A DNA stretch of 64,000 nucleotides from Cryptomeria japonica. Its lineage: Eukaryota; Streptophyta; Pinopsida; Cupressales; Cupressaceae. Numbering within the stretch: the stretch's first letter is position 1; the number at the start of each line of letters is the position of its first letter. The notes below the pieces were generated by a model. It made no database searches. It worked only from the letters and a program-made list of their open reading frames with translations, and was not told where the DNA came from. This document shows positions 1 through 12,299 of this stretch, one piece after another. The translations under genes and the position numbers were made by a program. Location: NCBI RefSeq assembly GCF_030272615.1, contig NC_081413.1, positions 333,972,302 through 334,036,301 of the forward strand, written 5' to 3'.

Positions 1-2411
1 TGAAACCGCAAGCAAGATAATGACCAAGTTGGGTAGAATTTAGACCTTGGAATGATGATTAAGAAGCCTCTTTTCCACCAAGGGTTGACTAATGACCCTA
101 AGAAAAGAAAAGGCATAAGTTGAGAGTCTTGATTGACTCAAAGGATGAGGCAAAAGGTGCTTGGAGAGGATTCTTCTTCAAGCACAAAAGCCAAGTGATT
201 AATGATGAGGTCAAAATTGAACTTCACAAGGCATGCAACCTTAATGTGAGGTTAAATTGGATTAAAGGATGATTGGATTTGGATTTTGCGAATTGACTTG
301 ATAGTGGAGGGTGATTGATTTTGTGATTGATTGATGTGCTAAGTCCTTAGGAAATTGAGGATGATTGATTGAGGAGGCATGATAGTGGTGATTAGAGGAA
401 ATTTGGTAACTTGGTTATTCTTGGCATGAACATGACTCAATAGATGATTGGTTCGGATGTCAAGTTGTATGAAGGGACACGACCACCCCGATTTTGATGA
501 TAGTTGGTGTTGAAAGACAAACCTAAACCTTGATGGAGGGCACAGACTCTTAGTTCATCACTAGCATCAAACTCATTGCTATGACCATGGACGTAATCAT
601 GGTAATGATGCAAGAATGTCCTATGTTTAAGCAAGAGTTTACGGTTGGTATACCAAAATTTTTGACACCTCATGAGTTGTGCTTGTGTGAGCTTCTTCTT
701 CTTGATAGGACGGTGAATTGACTTCTTAGGATGTTTATACAACTTAGGCTTATGAAACATGAGACAGATGAAGTTTTGACGCAATTTGGACTTTGTGTGG
801 ATAATGGCTTGGATGATTGTTTGCTTTTGGACAAATATTTTTGCAAAGTGTTTGAGGACAATGACGTGTTTTTAGTCTACTATTGGCAAACAAGTATCAA
901 GCAAAGCAAACACAATGATCAAATGAATTTTAGCTCAAAGACACTCATGCTCATGTACAACATTCTTAAGGCTGGCAAGGACAATAGCCATTGGATCCCA
1001 ATTGGTTTCCTAGCTATGCTTACCCAGAGCGGACACTTAGATGCTTGACCCCACTGGCTCCCATCCATGACACTCACTTCTCCGGGGAAGCCAAGCATCA
1101 ATTCCCATGAAAACTCCTCATGGCGAACTTTGTGTCTCTACTAAGGCCGTAAAAATATGGGCAGCTTCGGAGGTCCGACCTCCTACACCAATGACTAGAA
1201 GGTTTTTGGCCACTATGCACAAGGTGTTTAATATGTCTTCTCGTTAGGAGCTACCCTTCGCAATTGCACAAACGCAATTGAGGCCTATAGCCCAACGAAG
1301 CACCAAAAACTTAGTAGTCACGCAAGCGTGATTGAGATCTCTAGGATACTACCAAACACCCAATGTGAGAGTGAACTCTCATATAGCCCCAAATATTGAC
1401 CCTTTCATCATCAATGGCCTATTTATTATAGTGAGTTGGGAACCCCAGGTTCGGGTGTAATCACTTGGGTCGTTCCCCTCTTACCTTCTCAAAGAGCAAG
1501 TTGGGAGGGCAGGCCCACTAAAGGTAAACATGCAACAAACGTGAAAAAATTGGAGGGCCTTGATTTCTAATTGTCTAGCTAGACGAGAGCATACTCTCCT
1601 ACCTTTACGCTTTTCAAAAAACACACAAGACAATGGTTCATTTATTCTTTAATTAAATCTAGGTGCCTAGTTTAAAAAAGACAATATTTGGTTGGAACTC
1701 CTAGGCAACCTGCAAAATAATTCAGATTAGTAGTTTTTTTTTTCTGTTTTCTAGGTCTTGGACGATCGAAAAAAGCTGCAACTTCAAAAAAAAGAAAAGA
1801 AATCAGTGGTCACTAGCCTGCACATGCAACGCACACGCTGAAGCGCCTGCACAAGCACCAAAATGTCTGCATACGTACTGCAGATGACAAAAACCAAAAA
1901 TAATAATAAAACAAATAAAACAAACAGAAATGAAATTTTATACATGTCTGTCGTGTTGGTCTAGATCGGTCGTGCTGAAACGCCTGCACCTATGTCGAAG
2001 CGCTTGCGCCCACGTTGAAAATCTTGAAAACAAAGAAAAAGATTTAGCAGTTTAAATTTTTTTTACATTCAATTTTCAAACACAAAATTTTTGCTAAGGG
2101 CAAGAATTTTTGAAAGCGGTCACGCTGGTTTAGTTTCCCTCGCCCTGAAACACGTCCAGTCGCATTGATGCGCATGCGCATGCGTCAAACAAACAAAACA
2201 GAGAGTAAATTTTTTAAACCAAACAAAAAGCGAGATAAAAATTTGAATTTTGAGAGCGGTCGCGCTGATGCGCCTACGCACGCACCAAACCTGAATCACT
2301 CTTGTTGATTTGCAGTCTCTCGCACTGTTTCGATACCTGTGACCTATAAACTCACAAAAACTCAAAAAACATTAGTTTTTAGGGACGCGGGTCACACTGG
2401 ACGTGCCAGAA
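1..2411 (-). mobile_element. Gypsy-type element C, 5' leader (internal part)
   Basis: Noncoding leader of a minus-strand LTR retrotransposon that continues beyond the left window edge. The stretch 950-1520 matches the leader of element A at 11510-12060; both share the phrase 'gatgcttgaccccact' and the following text. Further right it diverges into AT-rich sequence. At its right end, read on the minus strand, a site starting TGGCAC follows the LTR, in the place where a primer binding site is expected. The ORFs at 437-784 and 731-1048 show no family I recognise and overlap on opposite strands, so I do not call them genes. Assignment to gypsy rests on similarity to A. Confidence 0.5.
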
Positions 2412-4040
2412 TGAAGAGAGGAAAAGAGTGGAAGGTGGATTTGGATGGTTAGTGCACAAATCAAACACTAAGAACATAAAAACATAAAGCATTTAAACCA
2501 AATAACATAGATAACATGAAGATTAATACTTTTTAACTTGCAAACCTTTACCTTCTTCCTTGGATGGAGCTTGGATGAAGTCGAAGTGCGCCCAAATGCC
2601 TCCAACGTGATATCGATTTTGCTCCTAGATTGCTTGATGTGGTTGGCTCTCCAACATTGTGCACAAATGGATAAAATGGATTTGAAGGATGAGATGGATA
2701 ATATGGCTAAGTATGGATGAAGGGTAATTTTGGCATGATGAGGATGCAAATATTGGTTTTCTAGACACAAACTAACAGCATGAACTTGCTAAAATTGGAG
2801 ATGATATGTGAGGGGATGGAATACTCAATTTATAGGGAGAGAGGAGAAGAAATGAAGGGCTAGGATTAACCCAAAATGGAGGGTCAGGATTCCTTGTGAG
2901 CCCACACAAGGCCCAAGAGGAGGTGTGGAGACCAAGAGACATGCCTTAAAGGCATTTCTTGTCTCCACACTCCTCAAGGTACATTGGGAAGACTTCCCAA
3001 TGTGCCTTGAGAAGAGCAAGGGATGGGACATTTCTTGAGGGACGGAGAAGAAGAATTAAAAATTCTTCAAAAAGGGAGCTTCATGGGGATTGGAGGAATA
3101 AGGAGGAATTAAAAATTCCTTGGAAGATGAGATGCCTAGAGGAATGTGAGATTTTGAAAATCTCACATTCACCTAAGAAAAGGGCATTTAAGGAGAGTGG
3201 TTGGATGGAAGGGACAAGGATTTGACTTTGTGGCTAATCATGATGATTAGCCACTAGCAACTCATTAGGAGAGGGATTAGAGGAAAGATTAGGTGGGATT
3301 GGGGTAGATAAGATTTGTAGGAGGATTTGAGTAGGAGAGAGAATGAGTGGAGGGATTTAAAAATTAGGAGAATAATGTTAAGTGAGCTTAGGGAGTTTCT
3401 AGAAGAATTTATTAGGTTAATGATGGATTAGGAAAAGGTGATTTGCGGGAATCACTTAGGTCAAATAATTAATTGAAATTAATTAGTTAAGAGGAGGATT
3501 TTGAGAAGATTTGGTATTGAGGATTTTTAGAAGAATGAAAGGGGATTGATTTATTAATCAAAGACTATAGTGACAATATTAATTATAATTAATTAATATT
3601 GAGGAGAATTAAAATTTGGCATAATTAATAAATTAATTATGTCAGGAATTGAAAAATAATTAAAATAATTATTTTTAAGTGCCTACAAAAGGGTATGTAG
3701 AGGAAATAATTAAATGATAAAGGGGGTAGATAAGAGAAGAATTAAGAGACGAGTGACATGTGTCATGGGTAGAAAAGGCTACTGAATTAATTAAATAAAT
3801 AAAGATTTATTTAATTAATAGAGGAAGTGGGATCAATTAAATAAATAAAATATTTATTTAATACAGGAAAACGATAATTTAAATAAATAAAAGTATTTGT
3901 TTAAATGAGGAAAGACTTAGAAGAGGATTAATGAATTAATTAAATAAATAAAGATTTATTTAATTAATAGAAGACAAGATAAAATAATTAAATAAATAAA
4001 ATATTTATTTAATTAAAGAGGACAATTTTAGGTGTCTACA
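2412..4040 (-). repeat. Long LTR shared by gypsy elements C and A
   Basis: Starts TG and ends GGTGTCTACA on the plus strand, giving about 1.63 kb. The right 350 bases (about 3690-4040) match closely the LTRs of A (13680-14033) and B (24880-25232), including repeated AATTAATTAAATAAATAAA blocks. The left 1.28 kb has no counterpart in those 0.8 kb LTRs. A polypurine tract of element A abuts its right end and the leader of C abuts its left end, so one LTR serves two internal regions. It looks chimeric. Confidence 0.6.
2917..3254. repeat. Array of near-perfect short palindromes in the LTR
   Basis: Six fold-back sequences lie within 340 bases: 2917-2975 (outer arms GAGGAG...CTCCTC with a one-base bulge, inner ATGCCTT/AAGGCAT); 2973-3011 (19-bp arms, one mismatch, one-base centre); 3050-3068 (8-bp arms); 3104-3120 (7-bp arms); 3142-3170 (14-bp perfect arms, one-base centre G); 3230-3254 (12-bp perfect arms, one-base centre G). 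The centres are only 1-3 bases, which is tight for RNA hairpins but typical of DNA palindromes. Confidence 0.85.
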
Positions 4041-4056
4041 TTTTACCCCTCTTTGA
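4041..4056 (-). other. Polypurine tract of element A
   Basis: Read on the minus strand, AAAGAGGGGTAAAA runs directly into the LTR start TGTAGACACC. This is the position and composition expected for the plus-strand primer of reverse transcription. Element B has the equivalent tract at 25233-25246. Confidence 0.75.
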
Positions 4057-4299
4057 GACAATGCAGCTTGTCGCATTGACTCAAAGAATATAAGATAAAC
4101 TGATACAAATTTGCCCCATGAGTGGAATGATATGCCCCCTCAAGAGATTGGATGAAAATGTTTGAAAAGATCGCAGACAATCTCTCGATAAGAAAGAAAG
4201 GCTAGAAAGGAATGACAAGATAGGGTGACAAGGTCACGTAGGAAAAACAATGACTCAAGAGGAATCAACAGAATCATGTTTGTCTTAAAAGGCCAAAAT

Positions 4300-4690
4300 T
4301 GATAGTTCTGTGATGAACATATGCTATCAATTGGATAAGCTGCTGAGAGGATTCACTCAAACAGGTGCCCTAGGGAAGACAACTGGAAACAAGGCTAGAA
4401 CTGACAATTATGTGATAAACATACATTGCCAACTAGATAAGTTGTTGAGAGGACTCACTCAATAAGTGCCCTAGAGAAGACAAACTGGAAAGAAGGCTAG
4501 AATTGACAAGTTTGTGATAAGCATACATTGGCAATTGGATAAGCTGTTGAGAGGATACACTCAAGTAGGGCCTCTAAATAGGATCAAGTACAATGTGATG
4601 AACATATACACTAAGATGCAGTGCCATGTGATAAACATAAGCACTAGGATAGAAGTATCACTATGTGATAAACATGAGTACCACTAGGAT
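4300..4690. repeat. Tandem repeats in 3' region of element A
   Basis: Three units of about 105 bases, each with 'gtgataaacatac'-like text, 'ggataagctg' and 'gaggactcactcaa', are followed by three shorter units of about 45 bases containing 'atgtgataaacat' and 'actagg'. The related block in element B (25860-26370) has fewer long units and more short ones. Confidence 0.75.
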
Positions 4691-4812
4691 TGACATGATT
4701 GATTTGATTGGATGCAGGAGTACTTACCCCAGATTGAGTCTAGAGAGTGATTCCTTGTGACACAATAGTTACAAACAGATTTGACTGCTGAGGACCACCC
4801 CACGATCAAGGT

Positions 4813-4894
4813 GATGGGATTGAGATACATTATGTATATGCTTGAGATTTGGGCAAACACAAGACTGTTAACTACTTTGGTGAAAAGATGGTCC
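4813..4894 (+). pseudogene. Remnant of antisense plant mobile domain ORF (element A)
   Basis: Plus-strand reading gives MGLRYIMYMLEIW followed by LLTTLVKRW, which lines up with MGLPYILHVPEFW and LLTTLVERW in the antisense ORF of element B at 26399-26701. After 4894 the sequence jumps to text equivalent to B at about 27850, so roughly 1.2 kb of the ORF is missing. The fragment is far too short to function. It shows that the antisense ORF was already present in the common ancestor of A and B. Confidence 0.6.
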
Positions 4895-5025
4895 CGTAGG
4901 GTCTGCAAGAGGGGACATATGAGGTGATCTAGGGGGTGGTCCTTCGGGAGCTCAAAGTCCTTCGAGGCCAGCTGGCTCCGAGGGAGGGTCTTCATCATAA
5001 CTCTTTTGGATCCATTTTGCATCAA

Positions 5026-6889
5026 TTTTTATATGATGATGTAGACACCTTTGGGTGATTTTGTAGCCATATATGAGATTTTGACATCATTGTAGCATGA
5101 CACGTTATTATTTTGATATATATGAGATGATCCATCCTTGCGACAACTATATGCATGTTTCCCTATGTGATGTTCTATATGATTTATGATGATTTTATGA
5201 TGCTTATGATATGGATGCAAATATGTACAAGATGAAATGCAATATATTTTTGTTTCTTTATGTTTTTCATGAGAATGCAAATGCTAATCAGTGATATATG
5301 CATGATGTGATGCGATTGTAATATCTATATGTATGAATGAAATGCTAATATTTGTTAATGTAGGTGCAAACTACATGAAATGCAAATATTTTTGGTGTGT
5401 CATTATACTCAGTCGTGTAATAGTAGGCTACATGGACTCAGGGAAGGATAATGGAGGTCAATCAAAAAACGGGGATGGAAGGTAGAAGATATGGAAGTGA
5501 AAGAGCTTCTTGTGCTTTATCATCATTGAGAAAGTTATTATGGCAAATAGGTTATGACAATCGAGGCATAGGTTTGACCCAGAAATTCATTGTACTCGTT
5601 TGCATGGAGATCAGATAGTCACAAACAAGGAATGCCCCGATTCACACTAGACACACAATGTCCTCATATCATTGGACAAGTCATAGCATTACTAAGAGAC
5701 AATCCACAAACAACAAAATAACAGGTGAACATATCCCATCCTTGCCTTTCTAGTCAAAGACATCCTAGAGATAGAATCTCTAGTCAGAGACATCCTAGAA
5801 AAGCTAAAAGATATGTCACCAAAAAGATGAAATCAAAAGAAAACCAAGACTTGACACCAACACACAATGAAATCTTTTAAGTTATTTGTATTTCTTGCCA
5901 CATATGTTAACATGTTTGATTTGGTCACAATGTTGTCATCCTGATAAAAGGATAGATCATGTTGAAAACCATGTTGCTGCCAAATTTTGTTGAAAGCCCA
6001 CTACTGCTTGAGTCTCATGTGAAACTAACTGAATCCATGAAACTGATACTTTATTACGAAGAAGATTGGAACTTTATTGCAGATTGGCGATGCAAATGAT
6101 CTTTTATTGCAAATTGTGTGTGAAAAGGAGGAATAAAAATACGATGCTCCTCAAAACATGCGATGCTCAGGGTACCACTTCCATCACTAGATTTAGGATT
6201 TTTCCCCAGTTGCAGATTGGACTTGATTTATTATCGAAGGAAAGGGGGAAAAGTGAAGGGTTTATTATGAATGGCTAACCAATCTCAAGTAGATCAATAA
6301 CAAGCCATGATGTGATTAGGTAAATTTATTATGGATGGATAGGTTATGAGTGTGTGAAAGGTGAAAGGATGAGATTGAATCCTGAAGGAGGTAGGAGCAA
6401 TGTCTCTACACATGGCGCCGGTAACTCGGTTTTCACCATGGTACTTCCCTAGGGTGCCATCGAAGTGGTTTTCACCGTTGGACGAATTTATTTCTCTTTA
6501 ATTTTTTCTGATTTTTCAATTTATTTATTTTTTTGTCACAAGGTGTCTATTTGCCAGGTTTTCACCAAGTAACGATTTTTTTATTTTTATGATATATTTG
6601 TATTTTTGATATTTTATTTTTTTGTATTTTTTATTTTTATTTTTATTTTAAATTTATTTTTTTGCATTTTTTATTGTTTTTGAATTTTTGATATTATTTA
6701 TTTATTTATATTATGGGATATTCTGAAAAGCTATGTGTAAAATTGGCGAAGGCGCATGTTGTTAATCAGATCTTCCAAAGGTTCTCCATCTATTGTTGAG
6801 AGCTGATATGCACCTGATCCATAGACTATTGTGATAATGTAAGGACCGAGCCAATTTTGCTCAAATTTTTATTTCTTCTCTATGTCTTG
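5026..6889 (-). other. 3' noncoding region of element A
   Basis: Colinear with element B 27960-29690: same order of phrases (gtagacacctt.gggtgattttgtagcc; agagcttcttgtgc; tatgaatggctaaccaatc). No ORF is conserved between the copies. A run of T-rich low-complexity sequence at 6490-6720 precedes the integrase end. The inner TGTAGACACCTT at 5040 resembles an LTR start but is not followed by LTR sequence. Confidence 0.6.
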
Positions 6890-7582
6890 CTAATTTTTAG
6901 GATTTTCTCTAAGAACTAATTCACCCACCTCAAATGTGTGAGGCTTCACCTTGTGATTATAGCTACATTGTTCCTTGACTGAATGATTTGTAGCTCGAGT
7001 GACTATCTTCCTTAATAAGGGAACTGAGATAGAATTAGTAGTGTGTGGACTACACAGTCCCGTATGTGTGTCACCTAAAGAAGTTTGGGCATCCCTGATT
7101 AAAAAGTCCTTCAAGGAAGTTCCATTAAAGGTCCACTGATATGATGTATTGCCAAAAGGGAATGGATCTGTAGAACAAGTCGATGAGGAATGAAGGCTTA
7201 TGATTGCGAAAAGAAGTGAAAGTATCATGACACGATGGAGACTTAGGATCAACAAGTATGCTTTCTGACTTAAAATTGTAGAACTTTTGCCCCCAGTTAT
7301 TTTGAAATTAGGGGAGATCATCTCTTGCTCTTTTTATTTCATAGGATTTTTATCCTTGACTTTGATTTTTGTAGAATCCAATAGCTTTTGATTTTGGTTT
7401 GGACTAAAGGCCTTTTCTTTATTTTTGACTTTTAGATTTTTCTTTTCAAGGCTTGATTTTTGATCTAAGTCTAGGAGAGGAGTGGAAATAGAATGAGCGG
7501 ATGAAATGGTAAAGCTATGTGAGGCTGGTGATATGCTCAATAGATTCTTTGCTGGAACCACTCTTAGGACTATTGATATCAA
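6890..7582 (-). pseudogene. Membrane-segment ORF joined to integrase C-terminus (element A)
   Basis: One reading frame with a single stop at 7334. The distal end reads YNHKVKP.TFEVGELVLRENPKN, the typical C-terminal tail of plant gypsy integrases, which binds DNA. Before it lie about 110 residues unlike integrase: a basic stretch, a hydrophobic segment (LILSLHRVMILSLLFAIISL), then a polar region with Cys and SWTFNG-like text. Element B carries the same arrangement (29691-30284), so the join is ancestral. The hydrophobic segment could be a signal anchor. The origin of this block is unknown to me. Confidence 0.65.
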
Positions 7583-7874
7583 GAGTTGCTTGCACCACTA
7601 GAGGAGATTTGCATTCAGACTTAGTATCCACAACACTAGGTGGTTCATACCCAATTCCTTGATATTGCAAATTGTTTGTAGGTTGTTATTGTCAACTGAA
7701 TATCTTAGGAGATAGTGGGAGTTGATCAACATGAAAGATATACTCACCACATCCCATGTCTTTAACTTTGAATTTCTCTTTGATCTCTATTTGTTTGGAT
7801 GTAGAAGCTTTCAATGATTCAAGATCCACATATGATGAAGATGGAACAACATCTTGATTGACTGGTATTGTTAT
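7583..7874 (-). other. Spacer between protease and integrase tail (element A)
   Basis: About 290 bases with stops in all minus-strand frames and no recognisable RT motif. RT, RNase H and integrase core would normally lie here (about 3.5 kb). Some remains resemble the linker downstream of gypsy protease, but this is not secure. Confidence 0.4.
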
Positions 7875-8576
7875 TTATGATCTACGTTGTAGGTTATTGC
7901 AATATATAAATGGATTCAGATCACCTTTGATGGTCACTTCAACTCCATTGTGTGGAAAATTGATACAATGATGATATGCTGATGGAACAACTCTCATTTC
8001 ATGAATCCATGGGCGTCCCAAGAGTATATTATATGTGAGATCTAAATCAAGGACTTGATATACCACATCCTTCGCAACTGGCCCAACTTTAAGAGGTAAG
8101 GTGATTGTGCCTTTGGATGAGCGCTCTTCGTCATCATATGCTTTAATGGTGATTGCATGTGTAGAATTCACACCCTTTTCATAATATCCCAATTATTTAA
8201 TAGTGTTCAATGTACAAATATTCAAACTTTCTCCTCCATCTATCAGGACTTGTTTTATTTGGTTTTTATAGATAAAGGCTTCAATATGTAAAGGTACATT
8301 ATGAGGCTGGGTTATAGATGCATCATTGGATTTTGTGAATGTGAGGGTATGCAGAGAAAAAAGGTATCCCACCATGGCTTGAAACTGGTCCACGTTTAGA
8401 TCAATGGGTATGTAGGTCTCTCTCAAAGTTTTATCAAGGATGTCTTTATGTGCGGGAGATATGTGTAAAACCTCAAGGATGGAAATGAGGGCAGATGTCT
8501 TCCCTAGCTGATCTAAAAGGTCATACTCATTCTTTGTGGATGAAGAGGTTGTGGTCTTAGGTGGAACACCTTGCAA
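7875..8576 (-). pseudogene. Gypsy aspartic protease (element A)
   Basis: Retropepsin-like domain that would cleave the retrotransposon polyprotein. The active-site region reads VLIDGGESLNICTL, with DGG where DTG or DSG is usual; the later flap/core motif reads YNILLGRPWIHEM and is followed by HNGVEVTIKGD. An in-frame stop at 8193 divides it. The same frame continues upstream into gag through stops at 8589 and 8895, so gag and protease were one ORF. DGG may be normal in this family or may be a mutation. Confidence 0.75.
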
Positions 8577-8588
8577 GGCGACTTTACC

Positions 8589-10713
8589 TCAATGGGTTGT
8601 GACATTACATTCAGAGGTTTTATTTTTGGAAGATGAAGAAGATGGTCCAATGCCTTTTGAAACAACTTTACTCCTTTGGGTAGCACCTTTGGGAGCTTTG
8701 TCCTTTATGATGATGGTTGAAACATGATTATCCATTGAAATGTGATTAATAGTAGAATCATAATCATAGGGCATCTTGGTATAATTATCTTGATTATCTG
8801 CAGTTTTGGCTTTTCCCTTGTCATTTTTAGGAAATGGCTCCTTAAAAATCGCATGTTCTTCATTGGAGGTGTGACCATCAACTTCTATATTGCCTCAGTC
8901 AATGAGATCATATATGATATTCTTCAATTTATGATGATTGCTAGTTAAATGCCCTTTACTCTTGTGATATTCACAATATTCATTATCATTCCACAAATTT
9001 GGTTTTACTTTTGGCTCATATAGTGGATTATCCAGTAGTGTTATGAGCTTGTTTGCCACTAACTTCTTAAATGTTGCTTCAATCGGTTCTCCCAATGGAG
9101 TAAACTTTATTCGAGGTTTTGATTGTCTTTGATTGTTCATATTAGAAGAACTTGCACCAAGGAAAGTTATCTTAGGTTTCACAACATTTGCATCTACTAC
9201 CCCATCATTGACTACGCTCTTATTCTTGTTCCAAAACCAGGTTTTGTCTTTCCCATTTAATTCCTCTTTGTTCTCTTTGAATATCTTAATGACACCTTGT
9301 TCAATAAGGACTTTCTCTATTGCCATTCTTTTCTCAATGACCTCTTTGAAGGTAGACAAACAAGTTTTTCTTAGCTCATATCCAATATCTTTGTTGACGT
9401 TTTGAGTGAACATTTATACCATTTGTTTTTGTGGCATATCACAAGAGCATCGACTAGCAAGACCTCTCCATCACTGTAAAAAATGAAGAGAAAGATTCCC
9501 CATTTTTCTGCTTAGTATTGCACAAGGTAGTTACTGACACATATCTTTTAATGTTGTATGAGAAGTGTTGTATGAAAGCCTATGCTAAATCACCCCATGA
9601 CTTAATTCTAGGTGGAAGTTGGGAGAACCATTCCATTACTTGTTTTCCTAAGCTTTGTGGAAACAATCTCATCAAGTATGTTTCTTTTGTTGCTACCTCA
9701 ATGCAAGTTGTGAAAAATTGTCTTATGTGTGCCTTAGGATCCCCTTTGCCTTTGTATTTATCAAACTTTGGTGTTAAAACTTTTGTAAGTCATGTATCTA
9801 TTGTTGCAAGTCAGTCTTGGGTGGTGTCTTTTATCTTTGAGCTAGTCCCATGCCTGAGCCACCAGGCAGAGGAGGAGGGATATGATGCATATATGGATGG
9901 TATTGATCATAGATGTGTTTATATGGAAGAGGGACATAGTTGTAGCTTGCATATGGACCACTTGGTATGGTATTATAGTGAGGAGCACTAGGTCTAAGTC
10001 GATACATGTCATGACCATGGGGATAGGAGTTGTCATAAGAATGATCTTGGATATTGCTCCCAAATATGACACGAGGTCTCCTTGTGTCATGATTTTGAAT
10101 GTTTGATTGAGTATAATTTTATGCATTGGTATTATCTTGGGTATCATCATGGTCATGCATGATATCGGTTCTTCTCCATGGGAAAGGACAACTATGGGGT
10201 TGTTCATGAGAGGTTCTATCATAACTGGCATGAGAATAAGCGTATGTATTTGGAATCTCAGATTTTTGAAATAGGGATGAAGGTGAATCAAGCACGAGAC
10301 ACTCTTTCTTACCACCACTATTGGGCTTCCTTTTGTCGTGTATTGACTTTATTTGTTTGATTTGTATCATCCTCCAAAATATGTGACATATCAAAATCAT
10401 GAGGTAGGCTTGTCCTACTTTGTGCCATGACTTGTAGGAAATATTGTCTATCCCTTTTCATGATTTCTTGAACCAATCTATTAAAATAGGGATCCATGAT
10501 AGTTTTCTCAACTTCTACAAAATCCACAAATGCGTTGTCATTGTCATTATCATTTCCATTGTTATTGTCATTGTTGTCATTGTCTGGTATATTACTGCGG
10601 TTTTCAAATGGATTGTATAATTTGTCTCCATCAAACTCATAGGTACTCATGTCTAAAGATCTTAAAGCTTCTTTGGATTCCCTTCTAGACCTTTGTGAAT
10701 GAGTTTCAACCAT
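8589..10713 (-). pseudogene. Gypsy gag (element A)
   Basis: Capsid/nucleocapsid precursor. The start MVETHSQRSRRE at 10713 is shared with element B (MVETHSQKSRRE). An Asn/Asp-rich stretch and a Gly/His/Tyr-rich region follow. The Retrotrans_gag core is readable at about 9560-9740 (QFFTTCIEVATKETYLMRLF; PQSLGKQVMEWFSQLPP), and near the C-terminus YCEYHKSKGHLTSNHHKLK stands where a zinc-binding knuckle-like motif is expected. The reading moves between frames (10713-10318, then about 10318-9842, then 9413-8589) with several stops, so it is dead. Confidence 0.75.
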
Positions 10714-12299
10714 GGACTAAATTCTTGACCCAAAATGAAAGGTAGGATGAAAATGCAAAGACTATGGAAGACCAAGAGGTGTATGAAGTGAAGATGAATC
10801 TAGGGTAAACTTGAAATGTCCAAGAGTGTAATACCAAAGTATGTATGTTTTTAGAGTAACGTGTGGCTTCCAAAGAGATGGTGGATCTCTTGATGAGGTA
10901 AGTTGACCTTGACTCCATAAGACCAAATGAGACCCTAAGATGATAGATCTTGATGCGAGAATCACCTAGTGTTGTGTTGTAGTATGTTTGTAAAATGTGA
11001 CAAGGACAATCAAGGTAACCTTTTGACTCAAATTTGGAAAATATGTATGAGGGCAATGCAAGTGAAGGAAAATGATTGACTATGTGTGACCAACATAGGT
11101 TGACTGAAGAATGAATCCTTATAGGAAGCAACCTTAGAAGCTCTTTGAATCTGAAAACTTAAGTCCTTTTTCTCTTGACAAATGTTTTGCAATTTCTTAG
11201 TTCTGGACACAGACGCAGTTTAAGTAAACCCAGACATGATTTTGAAAATGTTTTGCAATTTTGTCCAATTGTGAAGTTGTTGAATGTGACCAAATCTCAA
11301 TGTTTTGACTTTTAGTGACAAGAAAACACAACAAAATAGTGAAGACCCAATGTGTGAAGGTGTTTTTGTCCAAAAATGATACAATGTTTTACTTTCAAGT
11401 GTGATTGTAAAATGTCCTTGTTTGTTTTGCAAACACTTGGAAGACACAATAGACACATGTTTCTTTGTTTTTTTTGAAAATATTTGACTATTTTGATCAT
11501 GCAAGCACAAATCCTAAGGCTGGCTAGGACAATAGCTGTTGAATCTCACTTAGGGGGTTACCCTAAGCTACACAATTCAGAGTGAATACTTAGATGCTTG
11601 ACCCCACTAGCTCCACCCTCAGAACTCATTTCTCTGGGGCAGCCAAGCACCAGTCCCCATGAAAACTCCTTATTGTGAATTTTGTATCTCTACTAAGAAC
11701 TGTAAGAATGTGAGCCACTTTAGAGGTCTGACCTCCTACGCCAACAATTAGAAGGTTTTTGACTTCTAACATAAAAGGTGTCTAGTAGGGGCATCCATTC
11801 AGATGGCTATAATCAGTAGCGTGTTATGCTCCATTAAATGGAAGGCCTCTCAACATATAGAGGTTGTGCTCTATAGGGTTTATGGGGAGTCATAACGTCG
11901 TTATAGCAACATGTAACACCGGTTGCTTGCAACTTTAGTCACAAACACTTTTATTTATAGTGATTTGGAAGAGCTTGGCTTTAGCTCGTTACCACTTGGG
12001 TCATTCCCTCTCACTTGGCCCTATGGGCTACTTGGGAGGCAGACCCTCTAAAAAGGTAAAGCACAAAGAGCCTATTGCTCAAGACACAAAAGACACTTGT
12101 TAATTTCAGAGCACCAATTGAAGTGTTTTGCTAGACTAAAGAAGACAAAGCAAGCAATTTCAAAATCAAATCTTTGTCAAAGGTCCTGCACCAAACTTGT
12201 TAGTAGTTGTGAAATAACACTCCTCCTGCAAGCACACAAGTTACGTAAATTTTTAGAAATCCCATATGACTTTGTGAAATAGGGGCCTTCGATAATATG
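10714..12299 (-). other. 5' leader of element A, proximal part
   Basis: Untranslated region between gag and the tandem repeats. 11510-12060 matches element C 950-1520, and 10740-11200 matches element B 31190-31600. Only short, opposite-strand ORFs occur and none is conserved. Leaders of 2-3 kb are common in Tat-like gypsy elements. Confidence 0.55.

Noticed and set aside
437-1048. Opposing ORFs 437-784 (minus) and 731-1048 (plus)
   Set aside because: Overlap each other, match no family I know, and lie in the leader of a retrotransposon.
5038-5052. Second LTR start TGTAGACACCTT inside element A (also 27968 in B)
   Set aside because: Not followed by LTR sequence and present at the same internal position in both copies; treated as internal noncoding.
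9518-9991. 157-codon plus-strand ORF
   Set aside because: Antisense shadow of the gypsy gag core, whose minus-strand reading has clear Retrotrans_gag motifs.
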